64,000 bases of DNA from Cadophora sp. MPI-SDFR-AT-0126 (GCA_020747065.1 JAGMVK010000005.1:2666001-2730000); one strand, 5' to 3'. Counted from the first letter of the stretch, positions 10,990 to 22,106 are shown. The notes: generated by a model not told the origin, from the letters alone. A program made the numbers and translations.

Positions 10990-12650
10990 TCATAGCCCGT
11001 CATCATTGTGACACTCGATGATCTCGTCTCCGTGTGAATCAACACCATCCTCCCAGCCCACTTCCCACATGATGTCGTATTTGCCGCCTGGTAGCTCGTT
11101 CCAGGCCCGATTTATGACGTCCCTATTCGACCCAGCTGCTGAGAAGCCTCTGGAGTCCTGTGCAGGCGCAGTCGGTGAAAGGTCTGTTGGCCAACATCCT
11201 TGCCGTACTACAAAGGCTTCCACCGCTTCACTGATGAGATACTTAGGGTTTGCCACCCAAATCGTTACTCCACTTCGCAAAATGAACTCTTGTTCAAATA
11301 AGCCTTGGTAGTACTCATACGTCATATCACTCCACGCCTTGTCGCAGGGGAAGGTACGAGATCGTAACAACCATTTTTCTTGCGCGTATTGAAATGCTTT
11401 GAGAAACCCCCAAATCTTGAAAATCTTCAATTTCAGCGGGGATTTCAGCCAAACAAAGAATCTTTTGATACTCCCATACCGGAATGCAATACTGGACAGC
11501 TCCAATGTCTCCAGAGTCGAGTCGTGTCTTTCGAGAAGTTCCGACAACCCCGCTTCACAAAATACCATCCCATCCATTCTTAAGCTCTGTAATTTTGTCT
11601 ACGTGAAATTACCCAGAACTTTCCAAAGTGGAAAATACCAGATAGTCACATCGTCACAGAACTGCCAAGATCTGCCATTCGGATATCTGTCGCAGATGGG
11701 AAGGAAGCCAAATCGAAGGTCGGTCAAATGTGGAAGCGCCTGTAGTAACTTGCCTAGCCGAAGCCAGAACACTTTTTGGGGGGTTCTGTGGCATCAAATG
11801 TAAGGTGCAGACTCTGGAGCCCTGCAAGGGGTCTAGTGAGCTGTTCAATGTCCAGGAAATCCATCCTAAAGAATGTGACAGGCAGTTGATCGTGGCTCAG
11901 ATTTTTGATCCTGATGTTGCTGTGGTTCAAGGCGAGTAAGAGGCTTTCGAACTCCGAGACTGCTCTTTGAAAGTAATCCGCATGTCTGCAAAGGTTCCAT
12001 GCTTTGATCAAATCGAAATTTTGGACTCTGGGCGATCTCCGTGTAATGTATATCGAATCGAGAGATGGTAGAGATGCAAATAACCCAACGAGGAGACTGA
12101 CGTCTCTGAAGTCATTGTTATTCTCGTGAGCAATCACATTCCATTCGGCGTATTCAGCCAGTGTTCTTGTCTTCGCGACTTCGTCAGAATATGAAAGTTT
12201 GGCAGTGCTGTGGGTGCTGCGGAACAGCTGCTGGGTATGGTACAACATGGCTAGTGATTCCGAGATCCACTAGAAATGTCAGCAAATCTTTCCACTGCTT
12301 TCAAAGTACTTCGAGGATATGCTTACGAAAATTCCAGTCTTGTCGGTCTTCATGTGCAGCTCTTTGGTACCGTTCAAGAGTGTTCCCGCGACCCTGGCTT
12401 TGTCAAACCTGAGACAGTCCCTCCGCCTAAGACTAAATCGGAAGGTAGGGAATAAGTGGTGTGCTCCAACGGCGGACCATAGCTTGCAAGTGACGCGGAC
12501 CGCTTTGACATCTGGAATCGACAGCAGGTCAAATATCTTATGCCATAGCTCATTTGGTATCTTTGGTGGACGATGCTTTTTAGGGAGGATAGGAATGAAC
12601 CGGGAGATACGATATGTTTGTCTGAAAGTCGAAGTCGTTTCACAATTCAT
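10990..12650 (-). pseudogene. F-box protein, broken by a 1-nt deletion and a nonsense codon
   Basis: The exon 12327-12650 encodes an F-box (P-N-E-L-W-H-K-I-F-D-L-L, then V-T-C-K-L-W-S). A clean 57-nt intron (12270-12326) leads to the second exon, which runs to F-D-A-T-E-P-P-K-K. There one base is missing (about 11771-11777): the expected K-V-F-W and L-R-F-G-F-L-P blocks are in the next frame. That frame meets TAG at 11599-11601 exactly where the 13.8-kb paralogue has Trp in T-W-K-D-L, then continues L-R-M-D-G-M-V-F to 10990. F-box proteins present substrates to SCF ubiquitin ligases. A short upstream exon with an ATG at 12755 and donor at 12706 is possible. Confidence 0.7.
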
Positions 12651-12755
12651 GGTATCAGCAAGTGCAGTCCCAGGCTACCAAATTGGTGTCGATGGAAGAT
12701 GCTTACCTGCCGGATGAAGGGGGTCTATGTCCTCCATCTCTCTCACGACATTCAT

Positions 12756-13359
12756 CTTGGGAAGATAATATGCCGTCACAGGATTTGGTGATGCTCGAGG
12801 ATGGATGTCGAAGTTCGAAGGAGAGACGAAAATAGAAACCGCGATCGAGGTCGACTTGTTTTGATCTCGCCGGATGCTAGCGCGTCGCTAAGCGACATCA
12901 GTCTTCGGCCTCAGGCAGCAACTGTTCTATGGTTCAAATCCATATAAATCACTATGGTGACAGTTATCAAGCCAGTGAATATTTCCATTTCTACAAGATT
13001 TGGTCCATGTCTGGTCCAATGTCTTCATTATGGGAGATAGTGACTAGGCTTTGCCTACTAAAAGGGATATTTTTCAGAATTGAAATTGGAGCCTACAGCC
13101 CGAGATACCCCAGTTTCTTCACAAGCAATGCACGAAACCAAAGTCTAATGCGAGTTCATCATTTACAGTAATACACTATCCCGTAGTTCCGGCGACGTTT
13201 CCGGTTTGTAAATCACAAAGAAAAGAGCATTCACTGTAAGATGTCTCAAAAAAGAGCATCAGACAAGCCATCTTTCCCAACAGCAACCTAAGTTACCTGG
13301 ATCCCTTTATTCCCATCCTTTCAGATAGAAAGCCGAGGCTCCAGTATCAGGCCCATTCC
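12756..13359. other. gene-free stretch between two F-box loci
   Basis: I see no supported gene. This includes the promoter side of the 11-12 kb F-box copy and the 3' side of the 13-14 kb copy. Confidence 0.35.
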
Positions 13360-14747
13360 CTATCTCCCAATCTCCAACCCACTTAGTCTTGGAATTCGGT
13401 CCTTGATCATTCCAAGGACTCTCCGCTGCGCAGTTGCTCTTCCAATGGGGTTGACCGCTCCTTGCCACTCAACAGACACCCTCGTATGATGCACCCCGTG
13501 TCGATTGTAACCTTCTTTATCGAAATTCTTGTATGCGAATTCCCAAAATTCGTCATTCCAAGATTCTGATAGCCACAGCGATTCCCAAGGAACAAGTCTC
13601 CACGATTCTCCATCAGTATGAACGCCCATTAGTAAGCCCCAGATGTAAATGCTGTCAAGATGGAGATTATCCCGAATCGTATACAACAGACTCTTGATTG
13701 ATCCTTGCCAGAGCCCTAAAGAATAAGTTTGTACGTCGTTGAGGGTCGAAGAGTGGCGTAATAGGAATGCTGCCATGTCGTTTTCGCACAGCATTAGACC
13801 ATCAAGCCGCAGCGCCTTCAAATCCTTCCACGTATGGTCACCTAGAAGATGCCTGAGCGGTGCATACCAGTCTTGAGACTGTTGTTACCGTTGTCTTGCC
13901 ATGTTCCGTAGTCCTGCCACCCGCATTCCAACGGCAAAAAGCCAAAACGCAGGTCTCGAATGAGTGTAAGCGAACAGGGAAATCTCCCAAGACCCTTCCA
14001 AAAGACCTTATGAGGTGTCATTGTTGCATCGAAGGTGAGGTGGAGTGTTTGTAGATTCTCAAATGGACGAATAAGTGAGATGTTGTAGTTGCTTTCCTGG
14101 GTGGTGAAAAAGGTGACTGGCAGTTGATCGTGCTTGAAACGTTTGATTCGATACGGCAAATGGTGGAGAGCTTCTAGTATCGTCATCAGCTCATTGCAAG
14201 CTCTCTTGAAATAAACAGATCGACTCTTGAAACAAACCCAAGATTCCAAGAGGAGACTGTGTCTGAGCTCAATAGATCGACAAGTAATGGATATCCCCTT
14301 GAGAGCCCGAAATCGTTCCAAAACGGCCTTCATTGATTCAACGCTCGTGTAATTCTGTTTGTACTCATGTACGTTGGTATTCCACTTTGCGTATTCAGTA
14401 GCTGCTACTTCGAAGGTTTGACATCCAGTAGATGCCAATCATACCCGTCTTCAATACCAAAGTTGTCACTCCAGATGCCATACTAGGCTTGTCCATCACT
14501 TCATGAAACTTTTCGATATCTTGCCGGTCTCGACGAAGAACAAATCCAAATGGAAACAAGTACCGCGAGGCAATGGTAGACCAGACTTTCCAGGCGACCC
14601 GACTGATTTAATGTCGTGAAGATTCAGGAAAGAGAACACTTTGTCCCACAACTCGTTGGGAAGGTTTGGGGGGTTCAATGGTTTGATCACAGGAGAGGAT
14701 CCAAGGAGACGTACATCATCGGAGCGTCGAAGGCGAACGTTGGACAC
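13360..14747 (-). pseudogene. F-box protein paralogue with three frame changes
   Basis: This copy parallels the 11-12 kb copy through its length: an F-box (L-P-N-E-L-W-D-K-V-F-S-F-L near 14650), the T-E-Y-A-K-W-N block, the H-D-Q-L-P-V-T-F-F block shared word for word in both copies, then F-D-A-T..K-V-F-W, L-R-F-G-F-L-P and L-R-L-D-G-L. Frame is lost after D-I-K-S-V (about 14605), again before F-E-V-A-A-T-E (about 14430), and again between the D-N-G-N-N segment and D-W-Y-A-P-L-R (about 13880). None of the three coincides with a usable intron. One might be an unrecognised intron, but three makes a pseudogene the simpler reading. Confidence 0.7.
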
Positions 14748-14939
14748 TATTTGGACAGTCTCAGTCAGTGATACTAAGACAGATGTAAGAGATTACTTAC
14801 TGGCAGAAGCTATGTGCTCCATGGCTTGGTTGTGGGTACTCATTTCGATTTGTGAAGAATGATTGCAGTCTCATTCTGATGCTGATGGTCGAGATCTCGA
14901 GGAATGAGTCGGAAGAGAAGTCGAGAGTGCTTGATATTT

Positions 14940-16358
14940 AGCAAAAGGGCGCTAACGAAAAATGAGGGAGGTCGTACGCCTTGTCACTAATCGTTCCATA
15001 GCGATGGTCTAGTGATTCTGTCATAGTGAGTTAGGAGTATAATTTAGAAAAGGTCAATTAAGTAGTTCGAATATTATGTATCTAAGCTGGGACATTGAGA
15101 TCACATCGCATAGGAGATTCTCGGGCTAGATAAATTAAGAGTGTGAGCTACAGTGAGAAAATTATCCCGGGCACTAAGATTGAGAATAAAAAGTAGAAGT
15201 ATTTATTTTTATCTATTACCTTATTATGCTTCCTCTATAAAGAAATAATATTTTGTTTATCTTAGTATAAAGAGTGTTTTAAATCAAAAATATTACATAT
15301 TATATAATAGTATTTCAACTTTATCATTGTCCCTTCGCTAACCAGATTCACAGCGAACATTCCGAGTCCAAGCAAGAAACTCGTCCCGCAGCATAGCCCA
15401 TAAAAGGGTCAGACATGAAGTATCTAATGGACCCAATTGGGACGGACTTCGGCTGCTGAGCATGGAGATCTGCGTAGGAGTCCGAAGAAAACGGCGAGTC
15501 TTCTCTCCAATCCATAGAGCGTTGGATCGAGCTTTCAAGCGCCACCAGACGTGTGGGATTCGCCGTCCCGGTTACCAGGTCCAGGGGCGCACAGTTTTAA
15601 ATTCATTTGGCTCGGTTCTCCAAAAAGTTATGGGGTGGAAGGTCAGTCCGGGGAAGTCCAAGCTCCATCCTGCCAATCGGATATCCGAACGGGGAGAGGG
15701 CTTGGAACTCCCTCCTATTTGCTCAATGCGACAACTCCACAGCTTTCAAACATGCCCGCAAAAGAATCACACACGCAGAGATTGACCAATATTAGACCAG
15801 GATGCGAGGTGGCTTGACTTTTGATTTTTTTTGTCTTTGTGTTACAGACCGAAGGCCGAGCTGGCACGTTCTCGAGACGGAGTTGCCATTACTGGAAACT
15901 TCGCCGCCAGCCTCATTAAGCCTCCTCTCCGGTAGTCGAAACCGACGGCTTCTCTCCATCAAAAAATAGGGGCAGAATCGACGAACCATGCGAGCTCCCA
16001 ATGGAAGGGAGCGCTCTGCCACCGTGCCTTTATTCGCATCGCGGGGGTCGATTCTCTCGCTACGCATACTAGATCCAAAAGTACGGGTGGCCCCCAGTGG
16101 TTTAAAAAAAAAGCGATTAGTGAACTGGAAGTTACACTCATTTGCGGGAAATCTAGGGTTTTGGGATTACTCTACTTGTTTTATTCTACTTCCCGCATCC
16201 ACCAAATACGAATCAATGTAACGTCATCGTTAAGAGACAAGGTATATAGACAGCGGGTATTGTGTGGTTCTTTGCGCTTTGCCTGCACACCTTTATTTAG
16301 ATAGAATATATACCTAGATATGACATGAAGTATGCACAACCGTCCATAGAGAAATAGT
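14940..16358. other. gene-poor stretch with an AT-rich block
   Basis: The part from about 14990 to 15320 is strongly AT-rich and contains one copy of a dispersed repeat. From 15330 to 16358 base composition returns to normal, but I find only short frames without motifs. Confidence 0.5.
15094..15285. repeat. dispersed repeat copy A (AT-shifted, probably RIP-mutated)
   Basis: This aligns with 18132-18323 over about 192 bases. Shared landmarks are GAGATCACATC, GAGATTCTCGGGC and GAGAAAATTATCCC. Where they differ, copy A mostly has T or A in place of C or G. On the minus strand copy A is full of stops where copy B is open. Confidence 0.7.
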
Positions 16359-17084
16359 TCAGGAACATGCCCCTCCTGCGCATTCCTTGTCTAAGAATGC
16401 TTGTGCCAGCGCCACGGCTGTCGAGGCCGAATTGCAGTTGGTTTGGCGTAGGCGGAGCTTACGTCCGCAATTCCCATTCGCAAAGGCGTTCCAAGGCGAC
16501 AAACTCCAACCTGGGTGGCCACCTGGGAAACCAGCAAGGCTCGGGTCGCCCTGGTTTACTGCGTCGTTACCGTACCGCGTGGGGTCGTAGTCCTCATTCG
16601 ATATAAAAGGTCCCACTTGGACAGGGCCAGAAGGACTGCCCTGGTACTGTGCCCAACCTATGACTCGCGACCAATGGAAGCCACCAAGCGCTGCGTATTC
16701 CACCTCGTCGACATAGGGACTGTATTGACCAAGGGTGCCTGAAACTTGGACGAAGTTTCTAGCTCCCGCAATAGTGTAAACATATCCCCTACCGCCCAAA
16801 TTCTCCTCGAGAAATCGTATGGCCCTTGCTTCGGTGATCGTTGTTGACACGTATCCGTCAGAGTCTGTACTCTGGCCATTTGCAGCTCCTCGAGCATGAT
16901 TGTACATGCTGACATTTGGGGCAACTTGCAGTGCTCCCCCTAACCCCCTGGGCATAAACCCTCCTACCTGCCGCAACTCCTCAGGACCCCTCGTGTCGGC
17001 CCGGTAAACCCTCGTCTGGCCGTAACAGAAAGATGCCCAGAGAGTGAGGAGATAGAAAACAAGAAGATTTCCGATTTGACTCAT
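16359..17084 (-). CDS. secreted heat-labile enterotoxin A-like ADP-ribosyltransferase
   Basis: Single intact exon. From ATG 17084 the protein is 241 residues; an in-frame ATG at 17114 would add ten, and I prefer 17084 because it starts directly on the hydrophobic signal peptide. In the longer numbering the catalytic Arg38 sits in Y-R-A-D at the mature N-terminus, followed by G-G-F-M-P-R-G. The S-T-T motif is at 90-92 and the bi-glutamate E-V-E at 137-139: the R-S-E triad of cholera-toxin-like ART enzymes (PF01375). Family members transfer ADP-ribose from NAD to host proteins. The region after about residue 170 ends in a cysteine-bearing tail and has no B-subunit partner nearby. Similar genes are common in insect- and plant-associated fungi; target and role here are unknown. 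Confidence 0.85.
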   Translation of the reverse strand: MSQIGNLLVFYLLTLWASFCYGQTRVYRADTRGPEELRQVGGFMPRGLGGALQVAPNVSMYNHARGAANGQSTDSDGYVSTTITEARAIRFLEENLGGRGYVYTIAGARNFVQVSGTLGQYSPYVDEVEYAALGGFHWSRVIGWAQYQGSPSGPVQVGPFISNEDYDPTRYGNDAVNQGDPSLAGFPGGHPGWSLSPWNAFANGNCGRKLRLRQTNCNSASTAVALAQAFLDKECAGGACS

Positions 17085-17234
17085 GTTGGCGATTGAGGGG
17101 TAACTGTTCAGCAAGGAGGCCGAAGTAAGTGCTGGGAGTGCGTATGAGAATTAGGTGTAAGAAGAAAGTATTGAAGAGAATAGGTTCAGTAAAGTGACTG
17201 TCGAACCGAATGCCGATGAAAAGTACTGCGTAGG

Positions 17235-17255
17235 TGCCCCATATATACAGGCCTG
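17235..17255 (-). promoter_or_regulatory. TATA-like element upstream of the ADP-ribosyltransferase gene
   Basis: A TATATATGG-type string lies about 155 bases upstream of ATG 17084 on the coding strand. Position and sequence suit a core promoter; no experimental support is visible. Confidence 0.35.
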
Positions 17256-18131
17256 GAAAACCGAATATTTCGGGCTTCTAGAGATGCTACGGCTTTTTAA
17301 CATTATCTGTTGAACAATGCAAACTTTAATAGAGTTCAATTATAATCTTGACTGGTGGGTCAAGGCTGCCAAGTTAAACGCATTAACCACCCCCACAGAA
17401 TGAAACTCCATGCCTGCTATAAATGGACGTGGCTTGCGATATGCCTGAATATCCGCCAAGATATCTGATAAGCCAAAACTCTAAGCTGAAACCCTTCACT
17501 CAAACCCTAAATTGTAGCTTAATTATAAGCAATACTGATGGAGGATACTGATGGAGGATAATAAATCATTGACGATAGATAAGTTTTTGGCTCCCCCTGT
17601 ATTTCGCAACTGTCCCTTGGTCTTGGTAAACACTAGTTCATTCTCTGTATGCTAAAATAGGATAGAATTTCACAGCAGGCTTCGCAGCATTGTCCGTCGG
17701 GTTCGAAAGCGGTCACAAACTTCTAAGTTGATAACACCCTTCCGAAGCATATAGAACGATTGATATTGGTGTTGATGCGAGAAGAAAAAAAAAACTATAT
17801 GTCTCTTGCGAGGCGGTAGCGCAGGTGAGTCTGGAGCGAGTTTGAGCCGAAGATGAAAAGACTCGCAAATCTGGGAGATTTGATCTGGAAGGGCATTCTG
17901 GATTGCGGACGGGCAAAAACACGACCGTGTGTCATGCAATCTTCCGAATCCCCTTCTCCGACTTTCTGAAGTACGCCCTTGGGTACACCACGAAAGCGCG
18001 TTTTCTTAACCATCTACTCGATGGTACGAATAATTTCTTGGCGCTAAAATACCGTTTGTACGTAGAAATAGTTGGGCGCGAGATCACGTTGAACTTAATA
18101 GTTGGGAGGTGTCGAGATGCGGTCAAGGAAG
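17256..18131. other. gene-free stretch
   Basis: I find no recognisable gene. A perfect 13-bp tandem duplication (ATACTGATGGAGG twice) lies at 17532-17557. Confidence 0.4.
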
Positions 18132-18323
18132 TTTGAGATCACATCAGCCCACGAGATTCTCGGGCCAGATAGCTTGAGAGTCTGAGCCACGGCGAGAAAA
18201 TTATCCCAGGGCAGTAAAACTGTGACAAGAAGATGTAGGAAGCATTCATTCTTATACATTAGGCCATTGTATTTCCTTTGCGGAGGAATGGCGTTCTGTT
18301 TGTTCAAGTTCAAGGATCGAAAC
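18132..18323. repeat. dispersed repeat copy B (less mutated)
   Basis: Partner of 15094-15285. On the minus strand a frame of 76 codons (18325-18095) crosses the whole copy without a stop, so the repeat may derive from a coding sequence, perhaps a mobile element. I cannot name the family. Confidence 0.65.
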
Positions 18324-18923
18324 ATCTGACATGTGCAAACTGTCGAAGTTTAGGGCAATCAACCTTTTATAGACGTGCTCATTCCTGTTGAGTTATATTG
18401 TGTGGTCATGGGATACATCAATCACTTAATGAAACTCAAATCATTCACTAACATCCAAAACGTATCGCATTTACTAGTCGCGAAAATTTTGCAGCACTAG
18501 ACTATATCTCCGGCATAGGTCGGAGTTTGACGCAGATTTCTTTACCTAAACATTTGGAGGTCAATAGACATCTTAATATCTCAAGTCAGCTCTAATTTAC
18601 GACCCCTATCAGTCTCGGTAAATGTCTCCTTGCATAGCTGCACTACCAATACTATTGATGTTCTTCTCAATAACAGACCGCCAGTAAGATGGCAGTCCCC
18701 TAGGCTTGGTAATTGGAGACTTTTGGTCCGCGTTGAGCTAGCCATAATAGGCAATTTTCGTGAGTCACGGCCAAGCCATGTCAGCCGTTGAAGTCATGCA
18801 TGTCAAGGCAACAGAGAGGAGATAAGGACGTTTTACAGCCACTTTATCGGATTTAAATAAGCAGAATCGGGAATACCCATTCACACATAAAGACCAGCAA
18901 TTCTTCCTTCACGGTATAGTATT
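18324..18923. other. intergenic, promoter side of the SDR gene
   Basis: No gene seen. A TATA-like ATTTAAATAAG at about 18850 lies some 75 bases before the SDR start. Confidence 0.4.
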
Positions 18924-20021
18924 ATGAGAACTTTCACTCAATTGTCCCAATTCTCAACAGGAACACTTGGCACAAAAGCTATATCATTGATCCGTTGGTA
19001 CAAGTCATCATCATACTTAGCCATGGCAGAACGTTATCTCGAAGCTCACAAAATCGAGAACTGGCGTGGCCCAGGCGATGCTCGTCCTACTGCCCTTCAA
19101 ATCATCGAAGATTACGAACGCAAAGGAGCCATGACGGACAAAGTCTTCATCGTAACCGGTGCATCCTCAGGAATCGGTACGGAAACCGGGCGAGCACTCG
19201 CAGCGACTGGTGGAAAGGTCTTCCTTACAGTACGAAATCTCAAAAAGGGCGAAGAAGCATGCAAATCATTTCTCGAGCCCGGTCGTGTTGAGCTGTTGGA
19301 GATGGACAACAATTCACTCGCCAGTGTTCGGAAAGCGGCCAAGGAAATCCTCAGCAAGAGCGATAGGTTGAATGTTCTTGTCAACAATGCTGGGATCATG
19401 GCTGCTCCGTTTGCGGAGACCGAGGATGGTTTCGAGTCGCAGTTTGGGACGAATCACCTTGCGCACTTCCTGTTCTTTAACTTGCTGAAGGACATTTTGA
19501 TAGCTTCTTCGACTTCAGATTTTCACTCACGTGTCGTCAATGTATCGTCTCTGGGACATTTAGAATGTGACGTCTTTCGTGGAGACTACAACTTCGACAA
19601 AGAGGAATACACGCCCTGGAAAAGTTACGGGCAGTCAAAAACGGCAAACATTCACATGGCAAACGAGATTGAGAATCGATACGGTTCTCAAGGGCTGCAT
19701 GGGCTATCGCTCCATCCTGGTGGGATCTGGACCAACTTGCAGAGACACCTATCGACGGAGCAAATAGATCAGTGGAAGTCGACCCCGGGAGTCGATAACA
19801 TGATGAAAAGTGAAGAGCAGGGAGCGGCAACTTCAGTACTGGCTGCTGTTGGGGAGGATTTCGAAGGTGTTGGAAGGATCTATCTGGCAGATTGTGCCAT
19901 TGAGTTGCCCAAGGCTGAAGCGAAGGAAGGCCAATACGGGTATGCACCCTGGGCATTTAACAAAGAAAGTGAGGCCAAATTGTGGGACGACTCGCTGAGA
20001 ATGGTTGGATTGGAAGCATAG
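18924..20021 (+). CDS. short-chain dehydrogenase/reductase, retinol dehydrogenase/WWOX type
   Basis: Intronless, 365 residues. The Rossmann cofactor motif T-G-A-S-S-G-I-G is at about 78-85 and N-N-A-G at 154-157. The catalytic Y-x3-K is Tyr235 and Lys239, and the preceding serines lie in N-V-S-S at 206-209. The enzyme should reduce or oxidise a carbonyl/alcohol with NAD(P)H; the substrate cannot be read from sequence. The stretch before Met34 (19023) is basic and Ser/Thr-rich and could be a mitochondrial presequence; many relatives start at the equivalent of Met34, giving 332 residues. It is convergent with the FAD oxidoreductase gene, with under 100 bases between the stops. Confidence 0.9.
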   Translation: MRTFTQLSQFSTGTLGTKAISLIRWYKSSSYLAMAERYLEAHKIENWRGPGDARPTALQIIEDYERKGAMTDKVFIVTGASSGIGTETGRALAATGGKVFLTVRNLKKGEEACKSFLEPGRVELLEMDNNSLASVRKAAKEILSKSDRLNVLVNNAGIMAAPFAETEDGFESQFGTNHLAHFLFFNLLKDILIASSTSDFHSRVVNVSSLGHLECDVFRGDYNFDKEEYTPWKSYGQSKTANIHMANEIENRYGSQGLHGLSLHPGGIWTNLQRHLSTEQIDQWKSTPGVDNMMKSEEQGAATSVLAAVGEDFEGVGRIYLADCAIELPKAEAKEGQYGYAPWAFNKESEAKLWDDSLRMVGLEA

Positions 20022-20109
20022 AATTTTCACGGCAATGTGTAGTTGGTGATACCGTGGTACGTCGCTTAGAAACGTAGGGTGGAAACTGAGCTTTGTTATC
20101 CGACCTTCT

Positions 20110-21554
20110 TCATGTTGGCTTTTTACTCATCTTGGCCGCCCTTTCAGAAGTCAACTGAAAGCATTCAGGAAGTCCAGTTTCGCTCCACTCGCTCCCCAAA
20201 ATCAATTTGACAAGTCCAGGAGCACAAGTGAAAATCCGAGCCATCCCATGTCCTCCGAAGCCCGCACATACCCACTGTCCTTCCAAGCCCTCGACCGGCC
20301 CAACAAAAGGGACGAAGTCTCCTGTCATCCCGATGATTCCTGTCCACGCGTGATCTAGACCTTCGCCATGGATTTCGCTGTCGATGTTCTGATCCTCGCC
20401 TGGGAATATGATCTTCAGTTGTTTCAAAGCATCTTCGAGCGTCTCGTCGTTGTATCGACTGTCATCGAAAGTCACACAGCCTTTTCGTGTCTCGATGCTG
20501 AGATTTGGATTCGATCGCGAGACCCCAAGAACTATGGTCCCGTCACCACGGCGCTGGATGATGGAGTAAAAATGTTGCAAGCTGTAACGAAGCGAGAAAG
20601 TCTTGGTCAGAGCATCGGGTCCAGTAAATGCAGGTGGGGCAATGATCGAATGGGCTTGTGCTCGATTCGGAACCAGATGCGGCTCCAGCTGGGGTAATAA
20701 TAACGAAGCATATGCATTTGTACAGTGAATAACTGTGGGTGTTGCGATGCCACCCCTGGGCGTGTGAACATCCCACAGCCTTCCTCCAAGATCAGACCGC
20801 GAGACCTTAGATACGGGACAATTGGTGTAGAGTTGTACACCACTCTCAATCACAGAAGTGAGAAGCCAATGAGCCAACTTTGCGGGATGGCTTGATCCAG
20901 CTGGCCACTCATACGCTGCAACTGCATCCCGGACTCCACTTTGGTTTTTGGCCTCTTCGCCTTCATAAAATGTGATATGAGAAACATCTCCCCCAGCTTT
21001 CTCGAAGGCGGCAAAGCTTTCTGCCTCATAAGCAGCAAATTCTGCATTCATACAAACGTCGAAAGTGGAAGTGAGATGAAAATCGCACGGGATGTTGTGT
21101 TTCTTGACAAACTCGTCGACTCTCTGGAGAACAAGCCTCTCATTGGCAATGATCTTCAAAGCCTGCTCGGCACCGTGGTATTTCGAGTAATGTCCAAATC
21201 CTCGGAACGCATCTTCGATATGTCAGCATTTGAGGCTTAATCGAATCAAAATGTCTCACCTGGTCTTACATGGCCAGCATTTCTTGAGCTCGCACCACTT
21301 GCTGCTTCTCTCGCTTCCAGTATCACAACCTCTTCGCCCTTCACCCCACTTTCAAGGAGCTCGAATGCCGTCAACCCACCAGAGATGCCAGATCCTATAA
21401 TGACATACTTCTTGGAAGTTGGTAAAGGACTGTCTCGATTGATGTTGAGATATGGATAGGCTCTTGTTGTTCGCTGCCAGTAGCTCAAGCATGGCTTTGG
21501 AAGCGGAGCTGTGGGTTGCAAACCCCCTTTCAGGTCTTCAAGGTATGCAACCAT
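20110..21554 (-). CDS. FAD-dependent amino-acid/amine oxidoreductase (DAO family)
   Basis: Two exons (21260-21554 and 20110-21212) separated by a 47-nt intron with gtgaga..gaag ends join to 465 residues. The dinucleotide-binding motif G-S-G-I-S-G-G at about 54-60 follows a Y-V-I-I beta strand. It is followed by E-A-R-E-A-A-S-G-A-S-S-R-N-A-G-H, the second FAD-contacting segment typical of DAO-type enzymes. The C-terminal W-V-C-A-G-F-G-G-H-G-M contacts flavin in the family. The N-terminal W-Q-R-T-T-R segment is common in fungal members. Relatives oxidise secondary or tertiary amines; the substrate here is unknown. No signal peptide. Confidence 0.9.
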
Positions 21555-22106
21555 GGCCGTGAGTAGACTCCGTGTGTGATAGTGCTAACTAGAGGACAAC
21601 AATAATGCCGAGCTTATAGCAAAAGGGTTCGATATTGGCAGAGAGAAGGATGTTCTTGACTTTGGGAATTGTGTCAACGAGTGGAAGTCGACATCTTGAT
21701 GTGATGGTTGTCTTCTGTGAAAGTGGGGGATCTTCCTGCATTGCCCACGGCCAACAATTTTTGTCGCATGATTCCTTCAACGCCATTATTGACAGTGACG
21801 TCCGACATTTCAAACTCTATCTTGTGTTAGATGTCTAAGTAACATTTGGAAAAGCAAAAAGAGAAGTGACATGGAGGTGTGATTGTTTTGACTTCCACAA
21901 GCATGTATCCCCTGTAAGGTTTAGCGATGCTCGCCCCTAACTCACTTTACTTCATTACTTCCCTAGCTGGTTTTCAACAATGAGCCGTAATGACTTGGCA
22001 AATTCAAAGACAGATGTCAGGAAACCGCTCCGAAGCATAGGCAACTTTGATGAACTACTGCTCGAATTTTAAGAGCCCTCAAATAGCTCCAGCATCCTTG
22101 AAGATG
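21555..22106. other. intergenic stretch
   Basis: This holds the promoter side of the FAD oxidoreductase gene. A short minus-strand frame starting with ATG near 21812 has no recognisable domain and I do not call it. Confidence 0.35.

Noticed and set aside
12920..12950. GGTTCAAATCC string resembling a tRNA T-loop
   Set aside because: No acceptor or anticodon arm can be folded around it.
21589..21813. Short minus-strand frame near 21.7 kb
   Set aside because: Begins in plausible context but soon ends and matches nothing I recognise.
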